From a virus, in the IMG/VR virus record IMGVR_UViG_3300024348_000029, positions 1 through 64,000 of that record: DNA of 64,000 bases; one strand, 5' to 3'. Positions 21,015 to 30,603 of this stretch are shown one piece after another. Numbering within the stretch: the first letter of the stretch is position 1; each line of letters begins with the position of its first letter. Position numbers and translations under genes: made by a program. The notes below the pieces were generated by a model that had not been told where the DNA came from, searched no databases, and saw only the letters and a program-made list of their open reading frames with translations.

Positions 21015-23303
21015 ATGTACACTAATAGCTATACAACTATAAAGAGGGAAGTATTTTTAACCGATAAGGAAAAGCTTAACCCTCAATACTTTAAGGATCA
21101 ATCAGATTTCTATATAGCTAGTTTGACTACTGCTAAGATGGGAGTCGAAACATCTCGTAATTACTATTCTAGTATGAGAGATCAGCTAGACTTTGAGTAT
21201 TTAGAGGATATCTATGGTATGCAAAACCCTATTGATTTAGGATTTACAAACATTATAAAACCCCGTGTAGATGCACTAGTTGGGCTTAGTTTATTATCTG
21301 AGCCCAATTTTAGTGTCGCATATACTGATAGTGATACCGTTAAAGCTGTAGAGCAAGAGAAACTTGATAAGGTTCTTGGTGAGCTTGAGACAGAACTCGG
21401 TAGAAAACTAGAAAGTAACAGGAGAGCAGCTGCAAAGAATCCACAGCAAGCTCCTGAGGCTAGCGAAACTCCTTCAGCGGGAGTAAAAGACTGGCTAGGA
21501 AATTTAACTAAAAAATACGGTCCATCATATGTTTCTTCATTTGAGATAGCCGCCCAAAATATTATCCGTCATATAGAGACTGACTCTGAGATAGATATGG
21601 GGAACGTCAAAAAAGAAGTATCAAAAGATTACTTTACTACAGGTGAAGGGTATTCTCGCTCCATTTATAAAGGAGAAGGGAAGGATCCTAAGATTGAGTG
21701 TGTAAAACCAGAGCACATCTTCACTAATAAACCTAGACAAGATAGAGACCTTAAGAATACAGATGTAGTAGTTCATAGAAGAAGAGTTACTGTACATAAT
21801 ATATTAAAGGAACTTGGAGATGTAATCACAAAGGCTGAGGCAGAAAAATTATTTACTGCTTATAGCACGTTAGGATCTGATCTTGATTTACGATTTGGAG
21901 CTCCGGATGTAATGATTCAAAATGCCCAGGGAAATGAAATGGATAATGTAGGCCTTAAAACAGGTTGGACAGATGCTCCACTTTCAGGACTTATAGGAGA
22001 TCTAGTTGATTTCTATCACGTTGAGTGGTTAGCTTCCACTAGAATCCCTGACGGTAAAGGTGGGCATGTATACAGAGAAGATCGTTACGAGTGCTATCGT
22101 ATTGGTACTGAGATACATATAGGCGGAAGACGTTGTGCAGAAGCGCCAAGAAAAGAAGATTCCTTATGGAAAACTACACTATCTTATAAAGGACTAATAA
22201 ATGTTTCTCCTAAAGGAATTGTAGAGTCTATGGTGAATAGTATGAGAGAACTTCAGGATCTATATGATATTATGATGTTCTTCAGAAATAATACAGTAGC
22301 AAACTCAGGTGTATCTGGATCTCGTGTGAACGTTGCCGCTATACCGAAAGCGCTAGGTAAAAAGTTCATGGATAGATTAACGAAGTGGATTACTTTCCGT
22401 AAGCAGGGTATAGAACTTGTGGATCCTACAGAAGAAGGGGCCCAGTTATTCCAACACTATGGTGATTTTAATGCTGCTATAAAAGGAGATTCCATTAACG
22501 CTATTAACGCTATCTTAGAGTCCTTGACAGTTCAAGCTGATATTGTATCAGGTGTACCTCGTCAGATGCTAGGAGTTATAGAACAAAGAGATGCAGTAGA
22601 AAATGTGAAAGTAGGTATCAATCAGGTATCAGTACTTTCATTAGAATTATTTAGAGATATAGATCGTTGCTTGAATAGAACAGTACAAGAATCTTTAGAT
22701 GCTTTTAAATTCGCCTATAGAAATATGGAGAAGAGAGGTATCCATAGACATGGTTCAATGTTGATACCTTTTACTGTAAGTCCTAGTCATTTTGCTATGT
22801 CTGATCATAAAGTATCTGTAGTTTCTTCAGGGATAGAAAACCCTAAGTTACTGAAGATCATAGGGTTGGCCAAAGAATTCGTAGCTGCAGGAGCACTTCC
22901 TCCAGAGGTAATGGTTAAAATGCTTAATAAAAGATCTGTACCAGAAGTAGAGATTATGTTGGACGAAGCTATTGCCAAGCAGAAAGAAGAGCAAATGAAT
23001 ATTCAGAAGATGCAGCAAGCATTGGATGAGTCTGAGTCTACAATTAAACAGCTAGAGGCAGAGATAGCTAGACTTGAGAATAATGCTCAGGCTGCAAACA
23101 AAGAGAGACTAGAACTTGATAAGAAAGTAGCTGGGTTCCAAAACGAACAGAAAACTAGAGAGCTTGATATTATAGAGAATAAAAATAAAAAAGACGGAGA
23201 AGTAAAAGATAAGGAGGTAGTTCTTAAGGCACAGACAGTTGAGCTTGAGAAGGAACAACTTTTATTTGGATCCGGAAATGCAAAAGAAGTTAACAATTTT
23301 TAA
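21015..23303 (+). CDS. Portal protein
   Basis: 762 residues, next to terL, the size range of crAss-like portals. The N-terminus (about 20-70) has the charged helix NYYSSMRDQLDFEYLEDIYG; the middle contains a long helix-rich core with IEQRDAVENVKVGINQVSVL, typical of portal stems; the last 120 residues are a strong coiled coil rich in Glu/Lys/Gln. It would form the dodecameric DNA gateway of the head. The assignment rests on position, size and overall build rather than on a signature motif. Confidence 0.8.
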   Translation: MYTNSYTTIKREVFLTDKEKLNPQYFKDQSDFYIASLTTAKMGVETSRNYYSSMRDQLDFEYLEDIYGMQNPIDLGFTNIIKPRVDALVGLSLLSEPNFSVAYTDSDTVKAVEQEKLDKVLGELETELGRKLESNRRAAAKNPQQAPEASETPSAGVKDWLGNLTKKYGPSYVSSFEIAAQNIIRHIETDSEIDMGNVKKEVSKDYFTTGEGYSRSIYKGEGKDPKIECVKPEHIFTNKPRQDRDLKNTDVVVHRRRVTVHNILKELGDVITKAEAEKLFTAYSTLGSDLDLRFGAPDVMIQNAQGNEMDNVGLKTGWTDAPLSGLIGDLVDFYHVEWLASTRIPDGKGGHVYREDRYECYRIGTEIHIGGRRCAEAPRKEDSLWKTTLSYKGLINVSPKGIVESMVNSMRELQDLYDIMMFFRNNTVANSGVSGSRVNVAAIPKALGKKFMDRLTKWITFRKQGIELVDPTEEGAQLFQHYGDFNAAIKGDSINAINAILESLTVQADIVSGVPRQMLGVIEQRDAVENVKVGINQVSVLSLELFRDIDRCLNRTVQESLDAFKFAYRNMEKRGIHRHGSMLIPFTVSPSHFAMSDHKVSVVSSGIENPKLLKIIGLAKEFVAAGALPPEVMVKMLNKRSVPEVEIMLDEAIAKQKEEQMNIQKMQQALDESESTIKQLEAEIARLENNAQAANKERLELDKKVAGFQNEQKTRELDIIENKNKKDGEVKDKEVVLKAQTVELEKEQLLFGSGNAKEVNNF

Positions 23304-23313
23304 TTAGATTAGA

Positions 23314-24342
23314 ATGGACGATATAAAAAGCGTATCAATAAAAGATACAAACGGAAGCCTATCTGAGGATATTATTAAAATATACTTAGAAAAGTCATCG
23401 CTTAATGCATGGCTAACTGATGGAGAGGACGGTAGGAGAACTCTTAAATTATCTCCTTCAAATGTTAGATTCGATTCTGTTCCTAATATTAATGGTTCTA
23501 CATATAAAACTTTTTTAGCTTATAATGGGAGTCTAGGTTACTCTAATAAGATATTCTCTACTGTAGTAGCAGATGCCTCAGGTATATTTGTTCCTGGAGA
23601 TCTTCCTGTACTAGAGTATGATCCATCTACTGTAGTAAAACCAGATCTAGAAGAGTTAGAAGATGTTGTTATAGATATTAAAATGTATAATGGAACTGTT
23701 GATGTTCTAAATTATTCTGAAGGTATACTATCAAATGGGGAGAAATCCTACTTTGTAAAATCCAGAAGGGCTTATCCTACGCAGGTAACAAGTCTTCCTA
23801 ACGTAGCTGGGAGTAAGGTTTATATGGATGGATGGTATTCATACACCACAATAATCTTTAGACCTCTTATTGTAGGAGCAGTACTATCAGAAGGAAACTT
23901 CTATGGGTACGAAGGGTTTATTTTTAAGGCTTCAGATAACGGTATTTTATCTAAAAGTATTGAGGGTGATTTATATATAATGAGAGAAGGAGATACTGTT
24001 GTAAAGGATGGTGTAATGCAGGTAGAGAACGCAGATTATGAAGGACTTTTATTTACTTTAAATGAAACTACTGGATTAGGTGCAATGGGTAATAATGTGT
24101 ACTTACATTCACAAGTACTTGTTATGGATGAGATAAGAGATGCTATAACAAAAGAGGCTGTAGAGCAGGCATTTGCAGATGATCAGGATTATATAGATTT
24201 TCAAAACTGGCAGAAGTTGACTCTTAAAAGAGCAAGTGCATATATAATGTTTCAGAACGAGTTGTTCGAAAACGCTCAGATTCTTTTAGAGTCTGCTAGA
24301 GCTTTTTGTACAAAAGGAAGATATAACTTTAATTGTAAATAA
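23314..24342 (+). CDS. Head-module structural protein, 342 residues, unassigned
   Basis: Mostly beta-rich, with repeated Val/Thr/Gly/Tyr strands, ending in a helical segment ASAYIMFQNELFENAQILLE and a Cys-containing tail. It lies between portal and scaffold-like gene, where related phages carry head decoration or head-fibre genes. It is translated from an ATG 8 bases after the portal stop. Function is by position only. Confidence 0.6.
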   Translation: MDDIKSVSIKDTNGSLSEDIIKIYLEKSSLNAWLTDGEDGRRTLKLSPSNVRFDSVPNINGSTYKTFLAYNGSLGYSNKIFSTVVADASGIFVPGDLPVLEYDPSTVVKPDLEELEDVVIDIKMYNGTVDVLNYSEGILSNGEKSYFVKSRRAYPTQVTSLPNVAGSKVYMDGWYSYTTIIFRPLIVGAVLSEGNFYGYEGFIFKASDNGILSKSIEGDLYIMREGDTVVKDGVMQVENADYEGLLFTLNETTGLGAMGNNVYLHSQVLVMDEIRDAITKEAVEQAFADDQDYIDFQNWQKLTLKRASAYIMFQNELFENAQILLESARAFCTKGRYNFNCK

Positions 24343-24344
24343 TC

Positions 24345-24611
24345 ATGATTGTAATACAAGACATTTGGACTGCGGTTGATAGAGCTTACGAAGAGATAGC
24401 TATGTTACAGCTAGAAATAGCTAAGAGGTCCCGTGTATCTGGTGATGTTACCATATTTAATAAAAAACAAATGGTGTCAACAGAGTTATATGCGTATGTA
24501 GATGCTATAAACAGTATTTCTTTCAATCATGACAGTACAAAAAATAAAACTATAGAGAGACTATATTATAAAATAAAATTAATTACTAAAGATTTAAGAC
24601 AATGGGATTAA
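24345..24611 (+). CDS. Small helical protein of the head module, 88 residues
   Basis: MIVIQDIWTAVDRAYEEIAM begins a helical hairpin-like protein ending IKLITKDLRQWD. It overlaps the next gene by 10 bases and starts 2 bases after the previous stop, so all three are tightly coupled. No family is recognised; it is probably a minor head component. Confidence 0.6.
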   Translation: MIVIQDIWTAVDRAYEEIAMLQLEIAKRSRVSGDVTIFNKKQMVSTELYAYVDAINSISFNHDSTKNKTIERLYYKIKLITKDLRQWD

Positions 24612-25003
24612 ATAACTATCGATCATTCAAAGATAATGTTGTGGATGACGGAGAAGAAGTTTTCGCAGTAGTGGAAGCAGATTTTTCACCAGACTTTAAG
24701 AATAGAAACACAATTCAACTATGGGATGTAACAGCTATAGCTAATCCTATAATCAATAAATGGAAGGGTACTACTCTGACAGACAGGACCTTACATGAGG
24801 TTACAATAGTGAATAATGGTAACACATTAAAGGCAGTAAGATTTACATCTAACTTTAAATTTACAGACGAGGAATTTGTAACTGATTTAGATATAAAAAT
24901 AGGTCCTAATGGTTCAGCTCACTTTTATTGTACCGCCATTTTAGACAACGGTAATCTTGTATTTAATATGCGTACAGGGTCGCAAGATAAAAGAAAATTA
25001 TAA
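24602..25003 (+). CDS. Beta-rich head-module protein, 133 residues
   Basis: Predominantly beta strand (DEEVFAVVEADFSPDFKN, LHEVTIVNNGNTLKAVRF), ending MRTGSQDKRKL. No family is recognised. It overlaps the 88-residue gene by 10 bases. The 80-base gap behind it holds two promoter candidates before the scaffold gene. A capsid decoration or connector role is possible by position. Confidence 0.6.
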   Translation: MGLNNYRSFKDNVVDDGEEVFAVVEADFSPDFKNRNTIQLWDVTAIANPIINKWKGTTLTDRTLHEVTIVNNGNTLKAVRFTSNFKFTDEEFVTDLDIKIGPNGSAHFYCTAILDNGNLVFNMRTGSQDKRKL

Positions 25004-25022
25004 TAATATCACCTTTCAGGTA

Positions 25023-25051
25023 TATCTTTATAAATTAATAGTGTATTATAA
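25023..25051 (+). promoter_or_regulatory. Promoter candidates TATCTTTATAA and GTATTATAA before the scaffold-capsid genes
   Basis: The 11-mer TATCTTTATAA (25023-25033) and the 9-mer GTATTATAA (25043-25051) both recur in other plus-strand intergenic gaps. They lie 30 to 60 bases before the ATG at 25083. Confidence 0.5.
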
Positions 25052-25082
25052 GAATATGTAAATAACAAATAAGAATAATAAG

Positions 25083-26273
25083 ATGACAAAAATCAAAAAG
25101 TATCAGCAAGGAGCGATCATCGATGAAGATGATTTGTTCGAAGACGACGAAGTAGCAACAGGAGATGCAGGGGGAGCCTTAGACGGTGAATTAGTCGAAG
25201 GGACACCTCCAGGAGCAGGAGATGGAGAAGATGAAGCAGCGAGAGCAGCAGCCGATGAAGCAGCCGCAGCCGCAGCAGAACTTGAAGCAGCAGGAGGAGA
25301 TGGAGCACCAGAACCGCCAGCACCAGCTTTCGCAGAGTTAACAGGAGTAGAAAACTTTTTAACGAACTATGGAGTACAGGGAGGTATCATAACATATGAA
25401 GACGGTACCACAGCAAGATTCTCGGAGTTAGGTAATGACGAGCAAAATGAAATATTAAGTTCTTTGGTAAAAGAGAGTGTCCCTAGTATTGAAGAAAAAT
25501 TCAATTTAGACGAGGATGAGATCAATCTTTTGAATGCAGTTCGTGGAAGCGATTTAAGTTCTGAGGAGTTCATTAATAGTATAGTTGATCATAGGTTACA
25601 GACAGTTCTAGCTAACAGAGATGCAGATAACACAGACTATGAAAACCTTTCACAAGACGCTATTTTTGTAAAGAATCTTAAAGACAATGATGCAGACATC
25701 ACAGAAGAAGCTATAGCAGAGGAATTAGTAAAAGCTAAAGACCTTACTAGTTATAAATCTACAGTAGAGGCTATGAGAAAATTATATATCTCAGAGCAGA
25801 CAGCAGAATATAATGCTACTCAAGCTGAAAGAGATGCGTTATTTAATAGTGAGATAGAAGCTCAACGACACGATATAGTGCAGTCAATAGAGACTATCGA
25901 TGACATCGGAGGTGCAGCAGTTACTCAAGAAATGAAGGAGTTCTTACTACATGATATGATGGAGTTGAATGAAGATAAGGATCCTATATTAATGGAGAAG
26001 ATATTTTCTAACCCGCAAACCATGTTCGAAGTAAATTGGTTCATGAACTACGGAAAAGATTATATGCAACAGGTTAACAACTATTGGAAAAAGGAAGTTT
26101 CTAAAGCCCACAAAACAGGCTATGAGCAAGCTACCGGAAGAATGCCAGGAAACCCTACAATCATAGGAGAGAATGGTAAGCCTATCCCAGTGACAGGAGA
26201 CCCAGTACCAGATGGATTACCAGGAAGTTTTGGAAAAGTAATATCCGAAGAAGAACTTTTTGAAGAACAGTAA
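25083..26273 (+). CDS. Acidic scaffold-like protein, 396 residues
   Basis: The N-terminus MTKIKKYQQGAIIDEDDLFE carries the short K-(Y/F)-Q motif shared with two other proteins. Residues about 30-80 are low-complexity Ala/Glu/Gly/Pro, then come helix-rich acidic domains and an acidic end (SEEELFEEQ). Position directly before the capsid gene and this composition fit a scaffold or capsid-internal protein. No protease motif is visible. Assigned by context. Confidence 0.6.
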   Translation: MTKIKKYQQGAIIDEDDLFEDDEVATGDAGGALDGELVEGTPPGAGDGEDEAARAAADEAAAAAAELEAAGGDGAPEPPAPAFAELTGVENFLTNYGVQGGIITYEDGTTARFSELGNDEQNEILSSLVKESVPSIEEKFNLDEDEINLLNAVRGSDLSSEEFINSIVDHRLQTVLANRDADNTDYENLSQDAIFVKNLKDNDADITEEAIAEELVKAKDLTSYKSTVEAMRKLYISEQTAEYNATQAERDALFNSEIEAQRHDIVQSIETIDDIGGAAVTQEMKEFLLHDMMELNEDKDPILMEKIFSNPQTMFEVNWFMNYGKDYMQQVNNYWKKEVSKAHKTGYEQATGRMPGNPTIIGENGKPIPVTGDPVPDGLPGSFGKVISEEELFEEQ

Positions 26274-26320
26274 GAGTATAAACAATTAAAAAAATAATAA
26301 TTAATATTAATTTCTAGAAA

Positions 26321-27748
26321 ATGAGAATAGTAGATCGTAAATTTATCGACAAAAACATTCATACGACTAGAACTCGCCAACATTTCGGTACTCTTTTAGG
26401 AGAGAAACCACACGTAATGGGGCAAGTGGTACGTATGTATCCGCGTTTAACTATCAGTAATCTTACTGAAGGGTTAAGAAACGTGTACACAAATAAGAAA
26501 GCTCAGGGTGGATTCACTCCGATTAATTCTTATGCAATCGAATGGAGAATCGACGTTAACTTTATTAAAAAAGTTAAAATCGCAGCTGATGCAACACCTA
26601 CAGCAGGTGTATTCACAGTAGCTCTTGAGGAAAAATATTACAACAAAAATGAGACTTTCGCTTTAGATAACGGAACTCAATTGTTCGTAGTAGCACCTCC
26701 AGTTTATAAAGGAGCTAAACGCTTCGATTATAAAGTAAAAATGGTTTCCAACAATGCAGGAACACCTGATGCAGCGATGTTAAAGAAAGGGAAAACAACA
26801 CGTTTCCGTTCAAATTATCATCCAGAATTATCTGTGAGAGGTTACGTTAAGTACCAATTCAACACAGAAAAGCACCGTAATTACTTATCTAAACATAGAT
26901 CTAGTGATGTGCAATCTGCTGAGTATTCAGCTTCTCAAGATTATTTAGTTGAGAGAGGAAAGAAAAATGCTGCTAACGGTAAGTTAGAGTATGAATACTT
27001 TAGATTACAAAAACTTGAGAAAGATGTATTAGAGTCTTACTTATGGGCAAGAGAAAATCATTTACTTTTCGGAGAAACTAACTTCGATGCTAACGGTAAA
27101 TGTACTATGCAAGATGAAAAAGGTCAAGACATTCCAATTGGTGATGGTGTGATCAAGCAAATCGAAAGATATTGTGAGAAATTTGCATATTCTGTACTAA
27201 CAACACGTTGGTTAGAAGACATTATGGCTTCAATGAGAGAGAAGTCTGCTAACTCTATCGGTAATACATACGCGTTTGTAGTGAACGAAAGATTGTATGA
27301 CCAATTAGGTAGATTATTGAAAGATGATTTACGTTTCCAAGGGAACTCTAACGGGTCTCATTACTGGACTAATAACGGAGGTAGTAAAATTAAAGTTGGT
27401 GCACACTACGATAGCTACACATTCCAAGGGAATACAGTAGTATTTATGGTAGATAAAATCTTATCTGATGAGTACCCTTACTCAGGATATGGTTTCTGTA
27501 TCAATGTAGGAATTGACCAAACTAATTCTAACTCTGGTATCTCAATGTTTACATTAGAAGGACGTGAAATGCTTTCTGGTAAATTAAAAGGTATGGGTGG
27601 ATTTAGTGGAAAAGAAAATAACATGGATCTTGCAACATCTGTTGATGGTAGTGAGTACCACTTATTAGGATATTCTGCTGCAGTTGTATTTAACCCTTAC
27701 AACGCTGCAATCGTGAAAGAATCTTTCTCTCCGGTTATGCCAGCTTAA
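26321..27748 (+). CDS. Major capsid protein
   Basis: 475 residues, beginning MRIVDRKFIDKNIHTTRTRQ, with a long central segment of mixed strands, WLEDIMASMREKSANSIGNT around residue 300 and a C-terminal FNPYNAAIVKES strand. Length, helix/strand alternation and position after the scaffold-like gene fit HK97-fold crAss-like capsid proteins. The gene is followed at once by a strong terminator, which is typical of the most abundant late product. The start ATG is preceded by AT-rich sequence without Shine-Dalgarno. Confidence 0.85.
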   Translation: MRIVDRKFIDKNIHTTRTRQHFGTLLGEKPHVMGQVVRMYPRLTISNLTEGLRNVYTNKKAQGGFTPINSYAIEWRIDVNFIKKVKIAADATPTAGVFTVALEEKYYNKNETFALDNGTQLFVVAPPVYKGAKRFDYKVKMVSNNAGTPDAAMLKKGKTTRFRSNYHPELSVRGYVKYQFNTEKHRNYLSKHRSSDVQSAEYSASQDYLVERGKKNAANGKLEYEYFRLQKLEKDVLESYLWARENHLLFGETNFDANGKCTMQDEKGQDIPIGDGVIKQIERYCEKFAYSVLTTRWLEDIMASMREKSANSIGNTYAFVVNERLYDQLGRLLKDDLRFQGNSNGSHYWTNNGGSKIKVGAHYDSYTFQGNTVVFMVDKILSDEYPYSGYGFCINVGIDQTNSNSGISMFTLEGREMLSGKLKGMGGFSGKENNMDLATSVDGSEYHLLGYSAAVVFNPYNAAIVKESFSPVMPA

Positions 27749-27766
27749 TAAAATAGGTTACCTTTA

Positions 27767-27799
27767 GGGGGAGAATTTAAACCTCTCCCCCTTTTTTTT
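27767..27799 (+). terminator. Strong intrinsic terminator after the capsid gene
   Basis: GGGGGAGA pairs with TCTCCCCC over a 9-base loop, followed by eight T. It is the strongest terminator on the plus strand of the window. Confidence 0.95.
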
Positions 27800-27831
27800 A
27801 AATAAATGTTAATAAGAAAAATAATATACAA

Positions 27832-28782
27832 ATGAATACAAATAAAAACACTGTTGGGATCTCACGAAACCAACTAGCAAACGGAACACCAAGTGATAAA
27901 CGATTAATCTTACATTCATTCTATAAGGATGACAAGTGTACGATATCTCCAGCAAAGGATATAAATGGTAGGTACTTAGGTATCAACGAAAACATTCCGG
28001 AGATTAAAAAGTTAGAAATGGGCTATGTTCCATCAATTGAAAGCCGAATTAAGTTATACGATGGGATTGAGATAGATCTTAATAACAAGACATGGGCTGC
28101 TGATTGGGAGTGGATGCAACATTGTGCTGAGATCGCAGATGATTTCAAAACAGGGCAAGCAGCTCCAGGAGCGTATTTTTATATCTTCAGACCAGGTTTC
28201 GAATCTGCTCAGAAAGTATCTGATACGGAAAAAAGAGTTAAGTTGATGAATTACATTTTAAATGACTCAGCTGAAAACTTATATAATAGAACAAGTATCT
28301 TAGGTGTTGATATGACTAATTCAGTTATCTCTGACGTAAAAGAATACTTATTAGGTATGGTAAATACAGAACCTGAAAAAATAGAGTCTGTATATGAGAG
28401 TAAAACATTCTCTTTAGAATTATTATTCTTACACGCACTTAAGAAAGGAGTTATTCAAAAAAGAAATGGTATCTTTACTTTCGGAGAAATATTATTAGGA
28501 TTAGAGGATAGAGCTGTAGTAGCTTACTTCGCAAACCCTAAGAATCATATTACAACGAGAGCAATTGAAGCTGTAACATATGGTAATAGAGATAAAGTAG
28601 CGAACCCTCTAGAAAATGAAGCTGTTCAGGGAACTGATGATGAAGGCGAAGCGGAACTTCATAATGATGTATCTTTAGATACTACCATTAAAACAAGTAC
28701 TCTAGAAGTTGAACGTGAATTAACACCGCAGGAAAAAGCGGCCATCACTAGAAAGAAAAACGCGGAAAACGCAGGTAAATAA
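27832..28782 (+). CDS. Head-module protein after the capsid gene, 316 residues
   Basis: Begins MNTNKNTVGISRNQLANGTP and contains aromatic-rich GAYFYIFRPGFESAQKV, then helical segments (YNRTSILGVDMTNSVISDV) and an acidic, Lys/Glu tail (ELTPQEKAAITRKKNAEN). No family is recognised. It is the first gene after the terminator at 27767-27799. It could be an auxiliary capsid or assembly protein. Confidence 0.65.
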   Translation: MNTNKNTVGISRNQLANGTPSDKRLILHSFYKDDKCTISPAKDINGRYLGINENIPEIKKLEMGYVPSIESRIKLYDGIEIDLNNKTWAADWEWMQHCAEIADDFKTGQAAPGAYFYIFRPGFESAQKVSDTEKRVKLMNYILNDSAENLYNRTSILGVDMTNSVISDVKEYLLGMVNTEPEKIESVYESKTFSLELLFLHALKKGVIQKRNGIFTFGEILLGLEDRAVVAYFANPKNHITTRAIEAVTYGNRDKVANPLENEAVQGTDDEGEAELHNDVSLDTTIKTSTLEVERELTPQEKAAITRKKNAENAGK

Positions 28783-28791
28783 TAAAATAGA

Positions 28792-29532
28792 ATGTATAGT
28801 ACAAGCAGACAAGCATACATAGATATATTAACGGAGCTTCTTAAAGAGGAGGCTCCGACTTTATATCTTGAAGATTTTTTGTATTACTATAATAAAGCTA
28901 TCAGTGAGTATATGAAGACTAGGTATGAACTATTCGAAGTTACTCAACAATTATCTGACGACTTAAGATCTTGGAAGAAAGATTTTAATACTAGCGGACT
29001 AATTGTACCTATAGATAGTATATATGAGACACACGAAGGGAAAAAAATCGATTTGTACAGGCATTTACTGGGTTGTATTATTTCTGCTACTGTCATTAGG
29101 CCTATCAGCAAATGTGATCAGAGAGCGGGGATTAATAAATCGTATAAGGTTACTCGTATGTCCTCAGAGATCAAAGCAGGAATCTTAAATAATGTTTACT
29201 TAGAACCTAGGTTTTATAGACCTTATTTTGAAGTGATAGGAAATACTATTAAAATAAATATCGGCGATAAAGACACAAAGTCGATAGAAATTAGTAATAT
29301 AGTAATAGAATATCTTTGCCAACCTGCATATGTAGATTTAACTGAGGAACAAGTTGAGATCGATGAAGATACTAGTCAGGTGCTAGAATTCTCAAAGGAT
29401 GTTGGAGAAGAAATATCTAAAGTAGCTTTAAAGCTTATTTTAGAAAGAGGTTCAAGTCCTAGGACACAATCACATATAGCAGTAAATCAAGCTATTAGCG
29501 ATGTATCTACAGGGATGAAAGGAGGAAAATAA
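28792..29532 (+). CDS. Head-tail connector / tail hub-like protein, 246 residues
   Basis: The N-terminal half is helical with many aromatic residues (YIDILTELLKEEAPTLYLED, FLYYYNKAISEYMKTRYE), the second half alternates strands (YRPYFEVIGNTIKINI) and ends in a helix and a Gly/Lys tail. The size and build resemble head-completion or tail-hub adaptors of podoviruses. The assignment is by fold impression and position between capsid and ring-protein genes. Confidence 0.5.
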   Translation: MYSTSRQAYIDILTELLKEEAPTLYLEDFLYYYNKAISEYMKTRYELFEVTQQLSDDLRSWKKDFNTSGLIVPIDSIYETHEGKKIDLYRHLLGCIISATVIRPISKCDQRAGINKSYKVTRMSSEIKAGILNNVYLEPRFYRPYFEVIGNTIKINIGDKDTKSIEISNIVIEYLCQPAYVDLTEEQVEIDEDTSQVLEFSKDVGEEISKVALKLILERGSSPRTQSHIAVNQAISDVSTGMKGGK

Positions 29533-29617
29533 CAACATTGGGGATACCAGCTCCAAGTTTAATATATAAACAGAGAAGCCTATACTGGTATAAGGCGGAT
29601 CACAAAATAAATAAATT

Positions 29618-30505
29618 ATGTTCAATTTAGGATTTAAACAAATTGTAATCAACAGTAATTCTGTTGTAAAAGCCTACACGGCAGCAGACACTAGCTTTGC
29701 AACTCCTGTAATAGGGGCAGCTGTAGTAGAAGGGTCTATCGTTAAGATCGATGGATTTGGTTCTTTCGTAGTTCCAGCTCTAGTAGAAGACGCAGCAGTT
29801 CCAGCTTTTGGTACTACTACAGTATCTTCTCCAGCAGCAGTTGGGATATACACTGCAGTAATTGCAGGATTTGATTCAGCTAAAAAGTATGATATCAAAT
29901 TAAAAGTAAAAAATGCACGTGACGTAGCAGGTATTTATACTGGTCATAGTGGTGATATCTGGACTTTTCAGACAGGCGCAGGAGCTAGCTTCGGTTTAGC
30001 AGCAGCAGCAGGTCAGATTGCCGGTTTCAACGATAATTTAGTAAAATTCTCTGCAAGTGGTGCTGATTTAGTTATCACATTCCAAGCAGGTCTTGAAGGA
30101 ATGACATTAGAGTCTCTTGAAGTTCTTGAATCTGTTGCTGAAGTATCTATGCCTATCACTTCAATTGCTATTACTCAAGCTCCATCTTACGGTGTTGGTT
30201 TAGGTAAAATGATCGAAGAGGAAGTTATGAACTCAACTGGAGCTAATCTTGATCCTTATGGATTCCCTGTAGGTGGTAAAGATGGTCCTGTAGATGTTCG
30301 TGGAACTTATACTGAAGTATACTGGAAATCAGCTGCTCCAATGAATGGCTTTGAACCACATGCTATGACAGGATATGGTGATGCTAACACTGAAACTAAT
30401 CATGTAGGAACAGAGCAAATTGCGTATCTTAATGATGCGTCAGTTAGTGCTGATGTTTTAGCTATCATGAAAAAGTTGACTGGGTTCGTAAATGAGGTTG
30501 CATAA
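29618..30505 (+). CDS. Ala/Val-rich structural protein, 295 residues
   Basis: A low-charge, Ala/Val/Gly/Thr-rich beta protein. The first 180 residues resemble stacked beta-sandwich domains (IYTAVIAGFDSAKKYDIKLK), followed by a glycine-rich C-terminus with YTEVYWKSAAPMNGFEPHAM. A strong terminator follows at 30531-30558, so it is probably made in large amounts, as expected of a decoration or collar protein. No family is recognised. Confidence 0.6.
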   Translation: MFNLGFKQIVINSNSVVKAYTAADTSFATPVIGAAVVEGSIVKIDGFGSFVVPALVEDAAVPAFGTTTVSSPAAVGIYTAVIAGFDSAKKYDIKLKVKNARDVAGIYTGHSGDIWTFQTGAGASFGLAAAAGQIAGFNDNLVKFSASGADLVITFQAGLEGMTLESLEVLESVAEVSMPITSIAITQAPSYGVGLGKMIEEEVMNSTGANLDPYGFPVGGKDGPVDVRGTYTEVYWKSAAPMNGFEPHAMTGYGDANTETNHVGTEQIAYLNDASVSADVLAIMKKLTGFVNEVA

Positions 30506-30530
30506 ACCAAACCAAAAATTTTTATAAAAA

Positions 30531-30558
30531 AGCACTCTTTAATCAGGGTGCTTTTTTT
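30531..30558 (+). terminator. Intrinsic terminator after the 295-residue gene
   Basis: AGCACTCT pairs with AGGGTGCT (one T.G) over a 6-base loop, followed by seven T. Confidence 0.9.
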
Positions 30559-30573
30559 AGTTCTAGATAATAT

Positions 30574-30582
30574 GTATTATAA
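30574..30582 (+). promoter_or_regulatory. Promoter candidate GTATTATAA before the ring-protein genes
   Basis: The same 9-mer as at 25043, 60442 and 62428. It lies just after the terminator at 30531-30558 and 21 bases before the ATG at 30604. Confidence 0.45.
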
Positions 30583-30603
30583 TAGTAGAAAATTACGATA
30601 CAT

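Noticed and set aside
25117-25323. Leu/Arg-rich minus-strand frame inside the scaffold-like gene
   Set aside because: It is a shadow of the Ala/Glu-rich repeat region of the plus-strand gene.
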